Part shown: positions 8,273-17,417 of the stretch, piece after piece
Layout of the letters: every line of letters starts with the position of its first letter
Position numbering within the stretch: position 1 is the stretch's first letter
Assembly: GCA_003228125.1 (NCBI GenBank)
Contig: QGNP01000001.1
Span: 1-64,000, forward strand
Length of the DNA: 64,000 nucleotides
Source: Chloroflexota bacterium
Lineage (GTDB): Bacteria; Chloroflexota; Dehalococcoidia; UBA2979
Reading direction: 5' to 3'
The notes under the pieces: model-generated
Told to the model about the DNA's origin: nothing
The model's database searches: none
Seen by the model: only the letters and a program-made list of their open reading frames with translations
Made by a program: the position numbers and the translations under genes

Positions 8273-9031
8273 TTGAGCTCAAAACTTGTGAATAATGAAT
8301 TGCTTGCTAATATTCAAACTAACTGGAATCAACTCCGAGACACTGGTTCTTTAAATGATACTTCAATTTTAGATATTTTATTAAGTCGAATTGGCATTGA
8401 AGGTGCTCCAGGATATGACTGTGGTATTCGTTCCACCTTTTCTGTATTTCCTCCTAATATTAATGCTGAATTAATTCTTCCTACAGGTGAGAAATCGGAA
8501 TCTGATGAAGACGCTAGATTCATTGCTCATATCTTAGCTCTAAGATTATTTTTGGGAGCAGGCTTAGGCTTTGAATCAAGGATTGTTGATGCGATTGCTA
8601 ATACATATGGGTTATCTTGGACAAAAAAAATAGGTGGAAACTATGAATGTTCAACAGTTGCACTAGCTAATTCAATTTGGCTTATTGCCCTAGATCCAAA
8701 ACCTGAATCAGATATGCCCTTAGATATTGATTGGTCCTTGCCATGTTTTCAAAATGAACATTTGTGGGATAAAAATTATAATTTGTTTTCTAGATACGAT
8801 ATTAAAGAAAGAATGTTAGACTGGCTTATTTATATGAGTATTGATGAAAAGAAGTTAGTTGAAATTTCTATTTTTACTTTCTTAGAACCAATAATTCGCA
8901 TGAAAAATGATTCACGAGTAAAAATGATTTTGAGTAAATTTAGTAAATATGAAGATTATCATCATAGTGATAGTGCAGTTGTATTGATGGAAAAAAAGAG
9001 AATATTAAATTTGTTGATTCAAAAAGAGTAA
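8273..9031 (+). CDS. Hypothetical protein, 252 residues
   Basis: I do not recognise this protein. It is soluble-looking with no signal peptide. The N-terminal third carries GYDCGIRSTFSVFPPN, and a central segment (FIAHILALRLFLGAGLGFESRIVDAI) could be a helix pair. The frame offers only TTG (8273) and GTG (8288) as early starts; no ATG is near. It is divergent from the DUF192 gene and convergent with the HAD gene. Length, codon pattern and tight fit between neighbours argue that it is real. Confidence 0.6.
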   Translation: MSSKLVNNELLANIQTNWNQLRDTGSLNDTSILDILLSRIGIEGAPGYDCGIRSTFSVFPPNINAELILPTGEKSESDEDARFIAHILALRLFLGAGLGFESRIVDAIANTYGLSWTKKIGGNYECSTVALANSIWLIALDPKPESDMPLDIDWSLPCFQNEHLWDKNYNLFSRYDIKERMLDWLIYMSIDEKKLVEISIFTFLEPIIRMKNDSRVKMILSKFSKYEDYHHSDSAVVLMEKKRILNLLIQKE

Positions 9032-9042
9032 GAAGTCGAATT

Positions 9043-9432
9043 TTATTTTTTATTTTTCTCTCTAATGTCATTTAAAACTTTTATTAATTCATCATCATCT
9101 TCTTTAGCAATATCAGGAATATGATATCCACCAAAAACTTGAACTACTGATTCGTGATCATCAATAACGTAGTCAATTTCTATATTAACACCTAATTTAG
9201 GAAGTCTAGCCCTATGATCGTACAATGGTTTAATAAAATAATTTGTAACATATTTATCAAGTTCAACTTTTTCGATTTCTTTTTTTCTTATACCAATTCC
9301 TGACCATATATAAATAGTATGACCATCTTCTAATATTTTTTGAAAAACTTCTTCTGAGTGGTTTCTAAGCTTTCCATCCCACATTATAAGAGTGTTATCA
9401 ACATCGAAAAAAATATTCATAGGAAATTTCAT
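9043..9432 (-). CDS. Small HAD-superfamily phosphatase-like protein
   Basis: A 129-residue HAD protein with motif I FFDVDNTLI near the N-terminus, a motif II-like IWSG near residue 45 and an acidic motif IV VIDDHES near residue 95. It has no room for a full cap domain, so it is a minimal HAD, perhaps acting on a macromolecule or large substrate. The C-terminus is a charged tail. Substrate unknown. Confidence 0.7.
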   Translation of the reverse strand: MKFPMNIFFDVDNTLIMWDGKLRNHSEEVFQKILEDGHTIYIWSGIGIRKKEIEKVELDKYVTNYFIKPLYDHRARLPKLGVNIEIDYVIDDHESVVQVFGGYHIPDIAKEDDDELIKVLNDIREKNKK

Positions 9433-9626
9433 TTCTAAATTTTGTATAATTTTAAGGACATTATTGATTATAGATGAGAAATTTATATGAACAAACTATT
9501 AATTAATGTTTATATGTATATATTCAAAATCATTCAAAGTAAGTTATAAAAAAATATTTTTTTAATTTTGATTTTCAATAATTGATTTAATGAGATAATA
9601 AATTTAATGATTTATAGAAATTAATT

Positions 9627-10793
9627 ATGAATTTAAATAAAATGACTGCATCAATTTTAGATGAAATGATTAGTCCATCAAAAATTCCAGGTGTCAAATT
9701 TGACCTAAGCGTAGGAGTTCCTGACGAAGAATCTTTGCCAAGTGCAGAATTATTAATTTCAGTTCAAAATGTTTTAAAAAAAGATTATAGAAGTGCACTT
9801 ATTTATGCAGGAGTAAATGGCTTTGTTGGATTAAGATTATGGATTGCCAATAAGGCTAATCAAATATCTGATAATAAATTTAATGAAGAGAATGTATCTT
9901 TAGTATCTGGCAGTGCGCATGGTTTAGATAATATTGCTAGAACATTTTTAGATTTTAACGACGTTGTTATTATTAGTTCTCCAACTTATAACGGAGCTAT
10001 TAGAACTTTTAAAGCTTGTAATGCAGAAATTATTGATATTAATTCCGATGATCAGGGCATGGACATTGTTCAATTGCAATTAAAAATTGATCAATGTAAA
10101 AAAGAGAAAAAAAACATTAAATTATTATATCTTGTTTCAGATTATAATAATCCAACTGGTGAAAGTTATAGTTTGGAAAGGAAAAAAGAAATAGTCAAGC
10201 TTTGTTATGAAAATAATATTTTAATTATTGATGATAGGGCATATGCAGAGATTTCTTTTGAAGATCTTGTAAGCTTTCCTCTTATAGCTGATATCAATCA
10301 CTCTTGCGTTATAGAATTGGGTACTTTTTCGAAAACGATAGCAACTGGATTAAGAGTAGCATGGATCCTTGCAGATGAATCAATTATTAAAAAATTAAAC
10401 ATGATGAGGTTTGATAATGGTGGTTCAAATTTGATCCAGAGAACTATACATAATTTTGTAGATTCTCCAGTATATCCCGATCATCTTCTTAGATTGAAAA
10501 GTATATATAAAATTAAAAGAGATATTGTTTCTGATGCTTTGCAGAAATATTGTTTAAATAATGTTGAGTTTAATTCTCCTCAGGGTGGGTTTTATCATTG
10601 GGTAAAAATTTCTTCTAATATTTCAAATGATGTTATTAAAGACAGAGCATTGAATAAAGGAGTAGCAATCAATTCAGGAAGTGTATATTATTCTAATAAT
10701 GATAATAAAGAACATTTAAGAATTGTGTATTCAAAATTAGATCAGCAGCAATTAGAAAAAGCTATAAAGCTATTATCTGAATGTTTTTATTAG
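9627..10793 (+). CDS. PLP-dependent class I/II aminotransferase
   Basis: A 388-residue fold type I aminotransferase. Visible motifs are the substrate-side SDYNNPTGESY, the PLP-ring Asp in ILIIDDRAYAE, and the Schiff-base Lys in GTFSKTIATGLRVAW. The overall pattern is nearest to MocR/2-aminoadipate-type aminotransferases (ARO8 group) but lacks the DNA-binding domain of MocR regulators. Substrate cannot be told from sequence. The 3' neighbour, a FabL-like reductase, begins 19 bases later, so the two are probably co-transcribed. Confidence 0.8.
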   Translation: MNLNKMTASILDEMISPSKIPGVKFDLSVGVPDEESLPSAELLISVQNVLKKDYRSALIYAGVNGFVGLRLWIANKANQISDNKFNEENVSLVSGSAHGLDNIARTFLDFNDVVIISSPTYNGAIRTFKACNAEIIDINSDDQGMDIVQLQLKIDQCKKEKKNIKLLYLVSDYNNPTGESYSLERKKEIVKLCYENNILIIDDRAYAEISFEDLVSFPLIADINHSCVIELGTFSKTIATGLRVAWILADESIIKKLNMMRFDNGGSNLIQRTIHNFVDSPVYPDHLLRLKSIYKIKRDIVSDALQKYCLNNVEFNSPQGGFYHWVKISSNISNDVIKDRALNKGVAINSGSVYYSNNDNKEHLRIVYSKLDQQQLEKAIKLLSECFY

Positions 10794-10812
10794 TAGTTGA
10801 AGGAAAATAAAA

Positions 10813-11589
10813 TTGTATAATTCTTTACAAAATCAAACAGCTTTAGTTATTGGTGGCACTAGAGGAATTGGGCGAAGTATTTCTACTAGATTGGCTTCTG
10901 AGGGAGTTAATCTAATTATTAATTATCATAAATCTGATGATTTGGCTAATCAAACTGTTATTGAATGTGAAAAATATGGTGTAAATGTAAAATTAATTAA
11001 AGCAGATATTGGTATGCCTGATGATCTTAAAAATATTATTGATGAAATTATCTCTTTAGAAAAATTAGATATTTTAATTCTTAATGCAGCCAAAGGATTA
11101 GAGCGACCTAGGCAAGCTATTGAACAGAAAATTGGACATTTGCGCTCTACTTTAGACACTAATGTTTTAGGACCTTGGGAAATTATCAAATCTTCAAGTA
11201 CGGTGATGAAAAAATCTGGAGGAGGTACAATTATAGGACTTTTAACACCAGGCTCACATTATTATATTGATGGATATTCTGCAGTTGCTGTATCAAAGGC
11301 AGCATTTGAGACTTTAATTAAATACACAGCTGTGGAACTAGCATCAGAGAATATACAAGTTAATGGAGTTATGTCTGGTCTTGTTGAGGGAACAATTGGA
11401 AGTAAATCATTTGAAAACTTTCTTGATAAAATCGCAAAAATTACTCCGTCTGGTAGGAATATTAAAACCGAAGATGTATCGAACCTTGTCGCTTGGTTAT
11501 GTTCAAATGAGTCTAAGATGATTGTGGGACAAACAATCAATATTGATGGTGGATTTACATTGGCTTCTTGGAAAAATTTTCAAGACTAA
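10813..11589 (+). CDS. FabL-like SDR, probable NAD(P)H enoyl-ACP reductase
   Basis: A 258-residue short-chain dehydrogenase with a TGxxxGIG-type cofactor loop (GGTRGIG) and an NAA motif (LNAAKG). The active site is Tyr155-x6-Lys162 (YSAVAVSK), not the usual Tyr-x3-Lys. The x6 spacing is a hallmark of enoyl-ACP reductases FabI and FabL, and the surrounding pattern ([19 protein letters not shown]) looks like Bacillus FabL. It would then carry out the last step of the fatty acid elongation cycle. The start is TTG, after a GAAGGA box. Its end overlaps the convergent ilvD by 4 bases. A different SDR role is still possible. Confidence 0.65.
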   Translation: MYNSLQNQTALVIGGTRGIGRSISTRLASEGVNLIINYHKSDDLANQTVIECEKYGVNVKLIKADIGMPDDLKNIIDEIISLEKLDILILNAAKGLERPRQAIEQKIGHLRSTLDTNVLGPWEIIKSSSTVMKKSGGGTIIGLLTPGSHYYIDGYSAVAVSKAAFETLIKYTAVELASENIQVNGVMSGLVEGTIGSKSFENFLDKIAKITPSGRNIKTEDVSNLVAWLCSNESKMIVGQTINIDGGFTLASWKNFQD

Positions 11590-13259
11590 CTAGTTACAGC
11601 GCCAATAGCAGCACTAGAGACATTCTTAGCATACTTTGCAAAAACACCTCTTTTATATTTATGATTAATTGGTTGCCAATCAGATTTTCTTTTTTCTAAA
11701 GTTTTTTTATCTATTAATACCTCAAGTTTTCTATTAGGTATATCAAATTTAATGGTGTCTCCTTCAATCACAAGAGCAATTGGTCCACCAACTGCAGCCT
11801 CAGGAGCTACATGACCAGCCATTAAGCCTCTAGTTGCACCACTGAATCTTCCGTCAGTTAGTAACGCTACTGAATCATCAAGGCCAGCACCAACAAGAGC
11901 AGCTGTTACACCAAGCATTTCTCTCATGCCAGGACCACCTTTCGGTCCTTCGTTTCTTATAATTAAAACATCACCTTTATTTATTTGATTATCCAATACT
12001 GCTTTCATGGCATCCTCTTCTTGCTCAAATATCCTTGCTGGACCTTCATGGGTTAATCTTTCATGTCCAGCAACTTTAATGACCGATCCATCTGGAGAAA
12101 GATTGCCTTTAAGGATTACTAATCCCCCTGTAGGCTTAATAGCATCTTTAATATCGAGTATGACTTTTTGATCTTTTGTTTCAACTGCATCTTCAATTTC
12201 CATAGCAAGAGTTCTTCCAGTAACTGTGAGAATATTTCCATCAATTTTTTTTGCTTCTAGCAATTTTTTTGCAAGTAATTTTGTACCGCCAGCAATATCC
12301 CAGTCTAAAGCAACATATTTACCACCTGGTCGAAGATCTCCTATGAGAGGTGTCTGAGAACTAATTCTATCAAAGTCATCAATCTCTAATGGGACACCAG
12401 CCTCATGAGCTATAGCAAGCAAATGCAATACGACATTTGTTGAGCCGCCGGTTGCAGCTGCGCAAGCTATACCATTGATCAATGCTTGTTTTGTTATAAT
12501 ATTTTTTGGTAGGATTCCTTGTTCTAAAACCTTCATTATTAACTGCCCAGATTCATATCCAAGTACTTTTTTTCTTTTGTCAGTAGCTCCAACTGTTGAG
12601 CTACCCATTGGAGACATTCCAATAAATTCCAAAACAGTTGCCATAGTATTTGCAGTATATTGTGCACCGCACGAACCTGCACCAGGACAAGCAGCATCTT
12701 CAAGCGATGTTAATTCTTTTTCATCAAGATTGCCTGCAGCGTGTTGTCCAACTGCTTCAAAAACATCTTGTATTGTCACATCATTTCCTTGAAATTTTCC
12801 CGGTGCTATTGAACCACTATAAAGAATTACTGTAGGAATATTTAATCTTGCTGCAACCATTGCCCCTGCTGGAATCGTTTTGTCACATCCGACTATGATA
12901 ACTGCTGCATCAAAAGAATATCCGACTGCTGCTAATTCAATTGAATCTGCTATTAATTCTCTGCTAACTAGAGAAGCTTTCATTCCTTCAGTTCCCATAG
13001 ATATTCCATCGCTAATTGATATTGTATTTACTTCCATTGGAGTACCGCCACTATTTGCAACGCCAGCCATAACATCTTGAGCTAACTCCCTGTGACTAAA
13101 ATTACAAGGCATTGTACCAATCCAACTATGCGCAACCATAACTAACGGTTTTTTTAAATCTTCAGAGTTATAACCAACTGATTTAAAATAAGATCTTGCT
13201 GGGGCTCGATCAGGTCCATCAACTAATTTTTTACTTTTATGCCTTTGATCGAATGTCAT
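11586..13259 (-). CDS. ilvD: Dihydroxy-acid dehydratase
   Basis: IlvD dehydrates 2,3-dihydroxy-3-methyl-butanoate and -pentanoate in valine, leucine and isoleucine synthesis using an Fe-S cluster. The three cluster cysteines are seen in TMPCNFS, IVGCDKT and PGAGSCGAQ. The C-terminal [18 protein letters not shown] block is typical. The 557-residue length is standard for the family. No other branched-chain amino acid gene is in the window, so it is a lone gene here; the only possible partner is the DUF3090 gene just upstream on the same strand. Confidence 0.97.
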   Translation of the reverse strand: MTFDQRHKSKKLVDGPDRAPARSYFKSVGYNSEDLKKPLVMVAHSWIGTMPCNFSHRELAQDVMAGVANSGGTPMEVNTISISDGISMGTEGMKASLVSRELIADSIELAAVGYSFDAAVIIVGCDKTIPAGAMVAARLNIPTVILYSGSIAPGKFQGNDVTIQDVFEAVGQHAAGNLDEKELTSLEDAACPGAGSCGAQYTANTMATVLEFIGMSPMGSSTVGATDKRKKVLGYESGQLIMKVLEQGILPKNIITKQALINGIACAAATGGSTNVVLHLLAIAHEAGVPLEIDDFDRISSQTPLIGDLRPGGKYVALDWDIAGGTKLLAKKLLEAKKIDGNILTVTGRTLAMEIEDAVETKDQKVILDIKDAIKPTGGLVILKGNLSPDGSVIKVAGHERLTHEGPARIFEQEEDAMKAVLDNQINKGDVLIIRNEGPKGGPGMREMLGVTAALVGAGLDDSVALLTDGRFSGATRGLMAGHVAPEAAVGGPIALVIEGDTIKFDIPNRKLEVLIDKKTLEKRKSDWQPINHKYKRGVFAKYAKNVSSAAIGAVTS

Positions 13260-13269
13260 TTTTTTCCTA

Positions 13270-13797
13270 TTATATTAATTTTGGAAGATCTGCATCTTTT
13301 GAATGGCCATTTTTTTTAGGACAGAATAGGCAATTGCCATCTTCTTCAACAATTTTATGGCATAATGGGCATTTTGGTCTACCTGTCGAAGCAAGCAGTC
13401 TTGTTTTTTCAATAAATTCATTAGTCATTTTTCTAGATAGTTCAATTCTTAATTTTGGACTTTCTCCATTTTCGATTGATTCTTGGTCGTCAAATAATAT
13501 AATGATGTGGTCTTCGCTAGCAAGATAGTCAACTCCAATCCTTAATAAATTAATTTCTAGGCTCGGTGTCAATGGAAATTCTATTTCTTCTAATGCATTT
13601 ATTATATTTTTTTCAATTGCTACTACGTTATCTGCTAATAATTGAGAGCATGCTCTACCGAGAGAAATAAGTTGATCTTTTTCTATCCATAATAAGCAAA
13701 TATCAGTATTTTTTTCAATTAAAATATAAAATATTCTGTTTCCTGCTTGTCCTTGAAAATGCGTATCTATTCTATTTACTAGTTGATAATTTTTCAT
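13270..13797 (-). CDS. DUF3090 family protein
   Basis: A 175-residue soluble protein. The C-terminus carries a zinc-ribbon-like [23 protein letters not shown], with the CxxC-x9-CxxC spacing and closing NGH typical of DUF3090. DUF3090 proteins are known mainly from Actinobacteriota and Chloroflexota and have no assigned function. It lies 10 bases upstream of ilvD on the same strand and is divergent from murB. Confidence 0.75.
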   Translation of the reverse strand: MKNYQLVNRIDTHFQGQAGNRIFYILIEKNTDICLLWIEKDQLISLGRACSQLLADNVVAIEKNIINALEEIEFPLTPSLEINLLRIGVDYLASEDHIIILFDDQESIENGESPKLRIELSRKMTNEFIEKTRLLASTGRPKCPLCHKIVEEDGNCLFCPKKNGHSKDADLPKLI

Positions 13798-13901
13798 ATA
13801 TTTATTCTCGCATTATTATTTATATAAAATTTATATAAAATTAATAATAATTTTATCATTCATTATTAACAAAGAATGTTTAGATAAACTATCATATCAC
13901 T

Positions 13902-13931
13902 ATGAATAAGTCAGCACATCATTATGAATAA
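13902..13931 (+). other. Leader mini-ORF from a duplicated murB start region
   Basis: A 13-base stretch (TATGAATAAGTCA, 13901-13913) recurs with one mismatch at 13923-13935. The first copy opens a nine-codon ORF (13902-13931) whose TAA lies inside the start of murB (ATG at 13924). It may be only a duplication relic, or a leader that affects murB initiation. Confidence 0.4.
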
Positions 13932-14847
13932 CTCAATGTATCCTAATTTATCTGCACATTCACGGGTCTTTATTGACGAAAACTTGTCTAAGCATACTTA
14001 TATACGCATTGGCGGTAAAGCTAAATACTTTATTAAAGTAGGTTCAATAATTGATCTAAAAAAATTATTAAGTTGGGTAAAATCAAAAAATATCCCATAT
14101 ATAATTCTTGGTGCTGGGTCTAATGTATTAGTAGATGATGATGGTTGGAATGGTTTAGTCATTTCATTTAAAGATTCAATGAATAACTTGCAAGTAAAGC
14201 AAAATAAAATTGTTGCTGGCTCAGGCGTTATGTTGCCTAAATTATCCAAAGTTGCACAAAAACATTCACTCGCTGGACTTGAATTTGCAATTGGAATTCC
14301 CGGAACGTTAGGTGGAGCTTTATATAGCAATGCTGGAATCAGTAATGTTGATCAAATTAGTAAGATTATTAAGAATGTAACTGTTTTACGAGATAGTAAA
14401 TTGTTAACTATTGACTTAGAAAACATCAAATTTGATTATAGATATTCAAGTTTGAAAGAAAATTGCGAAATAATTGTAGAAGCTGAATTAAGCTTAAGTT
14501 TAGAAAATCAAGAAATTATTGATAAAAAAATGCAATGTATTATGCAATATCGTAAGTTAACTCAGCCAGCTTCAACAAAAAATGCCGGTTCAATTTTTAA
14601 AAATCCTGCGGATTTATCCGCAGGAAAATTGATTGAAGAAGCAAATCTTAAAGGGGTCCAGATAGGAGGAGCAATGGTTAGTTCTAAGCATTCAAATTTC
14701 ATTGTTAATGAAAAAAATGCCACTGCAAAGGATGTTGCTGATTTGATGATGATTATTCAAAATAAGGTATATGAAAATACTGGGATTTTATTGCAACCTG
14801 AGGTAGAATGGTTAGGGAATAAAAAAATTCCAAATATTTTTCAATAA
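13924..14847 (+). CDS. murB: UDP-N-acetylenolpyruvoylglucosamine reductase
   Basis: MurB reduces UDP-GlcNAc-enolpyruvate to UDP-MurNAc with NADPH and FAD, in the cytoplasmic phase of peptidoglycan synthesis. FAD-domain motifs are HTYIRIGGKAKYFI, LGAGSNVLVDDDG and GLEFAIGIPGTLGGALYSNAG. The C-terminal domain has NAGSIFKNP with the catalytic Ser, the Lys/Glu region SAGKLIEEANLKG, and LQPEVEWLG. The 307 residues fit the type II (shorter) MurB. It implies that the organism makes, or recently made, muramic acid. No other mur gene is nearby, which is unusual because murB often sits in the dcw cluster. Confidence 0.95.
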   Translation: MNNSMYPNLSAHSRVFIDENLSKHTYIRIGGKAKYFIKVGSIIDLKKLLSWVKSKNIPYIILGAGSNVLVDDDGWNGLVISFKDSMNNLQVKQNKIVAGSGVMLPKLSKVAQKHSLAGLEFAIGIPGTLGGALYSNAGISNVDQISKIIKNVTVLRDSKLLTIDLENIKFDYRYSSLKENCEIIVEAELSLSLENQEIIDKKMQCIMQYRKLTQPASTKNAGSIFKNPADLSAGKLIEEANLKGVQIGGAMVSSKHSNFIVNEKNATAKDVADLMMIIQNKVYENTGILLQPEVEWLGNKKIPNIFQ

Positions 14848-14881
14848 TTTTGAGTTAATTTTTTAAATTACGTAGGTAAAA

Positions 14882-15466
14882 ATGGGAAAAACATATGATT
14901 CTGAAAAAGAGGTCTCCATTGAGGTTTCTGAAGATTTGAAGAATGAAATTTTTTTATTTATTCGAGATTGGAAAAATACTCGCGCTTGGTTAATGACAAG
15001 AAGAAAAGATACTCGAGAAATAATGCGTCCAGTTGGTTCTTTTATAAATAAAGATTGGTCGGTTGGCACAATAACGCAAGATTTACATATCAAAACCACG
15101 CATGTTAAAAATGATCCAATCACAGGATATTTATGGGTAGAAATGGATAGTGAAAGATACGGAAGAATGGATTATCCAAGAAATGTTTGGATGCAAGGCT
15201 CTGCTGATTTAATAGATGATGAAAAAGAAGTTAAAAATTTTTTTGATAAAAGATCTGCAGCAACTGGCAGAGGAGATGCTCATCCTACAGATGATACTTA
15301 TAAAAGAATGTTGATTAATACTAAACCAGAGTATATTCGTGCCGAAGGTTTTTATAAGGACAATCCTATGAGGGCAGTGATTATTCGCGACTTTTCATTA
15401 CATATAAATTTAACCGATGATGAAATATTTAATACATTAAATAATGAAAGATCATTGGAGCAATAA
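14882..15466 (+). CDS. PPOX-fold F420/flavin-dependent oxidoreductase, copy 1
   Basis: A 194-residue split-barrel protein of the pyridoxamine-5'-phosphate-oxidase-like group. The pattern W-LMTRR-D-R-IMRPVGSF, then VGTITQDLHIKTTHVKNDP and NVWMQGSADLIDD, is that of flavin- or F420-binding FDOR proteins. Close similarity to the next gene over DWSVGT, HVKN and GRGDAHPTDDTYKR shows tandem duplication. cofD at the right edge of the window means the cell probably makes F420, so an F420 cofactor is plausible. Substrate unknown. Confidence 0.75.
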   Translation: MGKTYDSEKEVSIEVSEDLKNEIFLFIRDWKNTRAWLMTRRKDTREIMRPVGSFINKDWSVGTITQDLHIKTTHVKNDPITGYLWVEMDSERYGRMDYPRNVWMQGSADLIDDEKEVKNFFDKRSAATGRGDAHPTDDTYKRMLINTKPEYIRAEGFYKDNPMRAVIIRDFSLHINLTDDEIFNTLNNERSLEQ

Positions 15467-15467
15467 A

Positions 15468-15977
15468 ATGGGAGAAGTCTGGAATAAAGAAAAAAAGATC
15501 GATGATAATGAATCTGAGCAATATAGAGATATTATTCGTGAATTTATTTCAAAGTATCATTCTACAACATTATCTTATTTTTTAACGATTAGAAAAAATG
15601 GCCAACCAGTGATGAGACCTGTTTCAACTTTTGTAGAAGGATGGGATATATATACAATAAGCCAGCATCACCAAGTTAAAGTTCAACATGTTAAAAATAA
15701 TGCCAATGTGGGTTATTTATTTACTGATAATGAAGGAGATGCCTACATGCCACTTGGTTATACCAAAAATGTGTGGGTTTCAGGTATTTGTGAAATTATT
15801 ACTGATCAATCAGAAATAGAAGAATTTTTTATCAGACGTGAAAAAGGGACTGGGCAAGGCGATGCACATCCGCATGATAATACTTACACCAGACTTTTAT
15901 TTAAAACTAAATTGAACTATTTACGTGCAGAAGGATTTGCTGAGCATGCAAGACCTATTATCTATAAACATTTCTAA
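15468..15977 (+). CDS. PPOX-fold F420/flavin-dependent oxidoreductase, copy 2
   Basis: A paralogue of the gene before it, with the matching blocks GQPVMRPVSTF, HHQVKVQHVKNNANVGYLF, KNVWVSGICEI and GQGDAHPHDNTYTRLLFKTK. The ATG at 15468 begins one base after the upstream stop and is preferred over the ATG at 15444, which would overlap by 23 bases. Tandem FDOR paralogues may form heterodimers or have diverged in substrate. The next gene, a VOC protein, starts 2 bases downstream, so the three genes probably form one transcription unit. Confidence 0.75.
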   Translation: MGEVWNKEKKIDDNESEQYRDIIREFISKYHSTTLSYFLTIRKNGQPVMRPVSTFVEGWDIYTISQHHQVKVQHVKNNANVGYLFTDNEGDAYMPLGYTKNVWVSGICEIITDQSEIEEFFIRREKGTGQGDAHPHDNTYTRLLFKTKLNYLRAEGFAEHARPIIYKHF

Positions 15978-15979
15978 TT

Positions 15980-16345
15980 ATGAATAAAATTAATAAGCTT
16001 GCTGGTGTGATTATCTGGACAGAAAATTTTGATGTGATGTATGATTTTTATACTCAAAAATTAGGGTTAGTGCCTCATACATTAAAAAAAGAATCTGTCA
16101 ATTTTCACTGGGACAACTTAAAATTTACTATAGCCTTTCATCAAAAAGTACGATCATTTTCTAAAGACAAATATCGTATTATGTTAAATTTTGAAGTAGA
16201 TAATATTGATTCAATGTATAAATTATTTTTTTCAAAAGATGTTGAATTTATTAGAAAACCAAGTGATGAAAAATGGGGCAAAGTAGCTAGTTTTTTAGAT
16301 CCTGATCAAAATATTATACAAATAATACAAAATTATAAAAAATAA
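15980..16345 (+). CDS. VOC (glyoxalase/bleomycin-resistance) superfamily protein
   Basis: A 121-residue single vicinal-oxygen-chelate module: a beta-alpha-beta start (LAGVIIWTENFDVMYDFYTQKLGL) and the closing VASFLDPDQNIIQIIQ, where a metal-binding Glu often sits. Metal ligands are not fully recognisable, so enzymatic activity is unsure. It is the third gene of the FDOR pair unit. Confidence 0.7.
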   Translation: MNKINKLAGVIIWTENFDVMYDFYTQKLGLVPHTLKKESVNFHWDNLKFTIAFHQKVRSFSKDKYRIMLNFEVDNIDSMYKLFFSKDVEFIRKPSDEKWGKVASFLDPDQNIIQIIQNYKK

Positions 16346-16408
16346 TATTTTTTTGTCTAGCTTTTTAGTGTTTTCATATTAGAATTAATTTATTATTGGA
16401 GTTTGATA

Positions 16409-16666
16409 ATGACTCAATTAGTTTTTTGGTTACTTTCTTTTGTATTAATTTTTTTAATGGGATTTATGGGATTTCGTTCATTTATTGGTAATGCAAATGC
16501 TGGAAAACACACAATATATACTCATTTAGAGAATAGAGAAAACATAATGAAAAAATTATTGCAGGATGATTTTTTAAATAAAATTGTTGTTTTTTCAGGC
16601 GCATTGACTCTCCTTTTATTAAATACCTTACTTGTATTAGCTTTATTGTTTTTTCCTTCTCACTAA
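16409..16666 (+). CDS. Small two-segment membrane protein
   Basis: An 85-residue protein with one hydrophobic segment at each end (LVFWLLSFVLIFLMGFMGF and VVFSGALTLLLLNTLLVLALL) and a polar middle. The ATG at 16409 is favoured over the TTG at 16403 because a GGAG box at 16398-16401 lies 7 bases before it. I know no family for it. It starts 63 bases after the VOC gene and just before the GDPD gene. Confidence 0.5.
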   Translation: MTQLVFWLLSFVLIFLMGFMGFRSFIGNANAGKHTIYTHLENRENIMKKLLQDDFLNKIVVFSGALTLLLLNTLLVLALLFFPSH

Positions 16667-16688
16667 ATATAAAATTTGGAATGAGTAA

Positions 16689-17417
16689 TTGTTGATTAAT
16701 ATTGCACATAGAGGCTTGTCTGCCATTGCTCCTGAGAACACACTTTATTCCTTTGATCGTGCACTTCAATCTGGGATGAATCATTTAGAATTTGATATAC
16801 AATTGAGTTCAGATAAAATTCCTGTTGTTATTCATGATGACAGACTAGATAGAACTACAAATTTAGTAGGAAAAGTAAATGAACGTACTATTGCAGAGCT
16901 TAGAAAAGCTCAAGCATTAAATAATTTTAATTCACTGCATAATGTAGATAAAAAATTATTAGGAATTCCAACTCTTGATGATTTATTAATTCGGTATACA
17001 GATAAAGCACATTTGTATATTGAGCTAAAATCTCCTGATCATGCTTTACCTGAAATTGTTGCAGAAAGTTTAATTAAAAATAATGCTCTGAAATACTCGT
17101 CTAGTCCACCTCAATCAGCCCCAGGATTAACTATTATTGGATTTTCTCTAGAACAAGTTTTACGTTCTAAGTATCTTTTACCGAAAGTTAAACATGGATG
17201 GCTAAGATACGATCTTCATGAAATCGATATTAATTTAGTGAGTAACTTAGAACTTGATGGTATCTATCCTTTTGTTAAAAATATTAAAAAAGATTTAGTT
17301 CATTTTGCAAAGAAAAAAAATATAGTGGTTGGTGTATGGGGAGTTGAAACAAAAAAAGAATATAATAATTTATTATCGATGGAAGTCCACGGCGCTACAG
17401 TTAATTGGGTGCCTTAA
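16689..17417 (+). CDS. Glycerophosphodiester phosphodiesterase
   Basis: GDPDs hydrolyse glycerophosphodiesters to sn-glycerol-3-phosphate and an alcohol. The family fingerprint is complete: AHRGLSAIAPENT with catalytic His and metal Glu, EFDIQLSSD with the second metal pair, and PVVIHDDRLDRTTN with the second catalytic His. There is no signal peptide, so it is cytoplasmic, probably in lipid turnover. It starts with TTG. The 3' end overlaps the convergent UMF1 transporter by 4 bases. Confidence 0.9.
   Translation: MLINIAHRGLSAIAPENTLYSFDRALQSGMNHLEFDIQLSSDKIPVVIHDDRLDRTTNLVGKVNERTIAELRKAQALNNFNSLHNVDKKLLGIPTLDDLLIRYTDKAHLYIELKSPDHALPEIVAESLIKNNALKYSSSPPQSAPGLTIIGFSLEQVLRSKYLLPKVKHGWLRYDLHEIDINLVSNLELDGIYPFVKNIKKDLVHFAKKKNIVVGVWGVETKKEYNNLLSMEVHGATVNWVP

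Noticed and set aside
12475-13080. Several open frames on the plus strand opposite ilvD
   Set aside because: They are antisense shadows of a well-conserved gene with no homology or start signals of their own.
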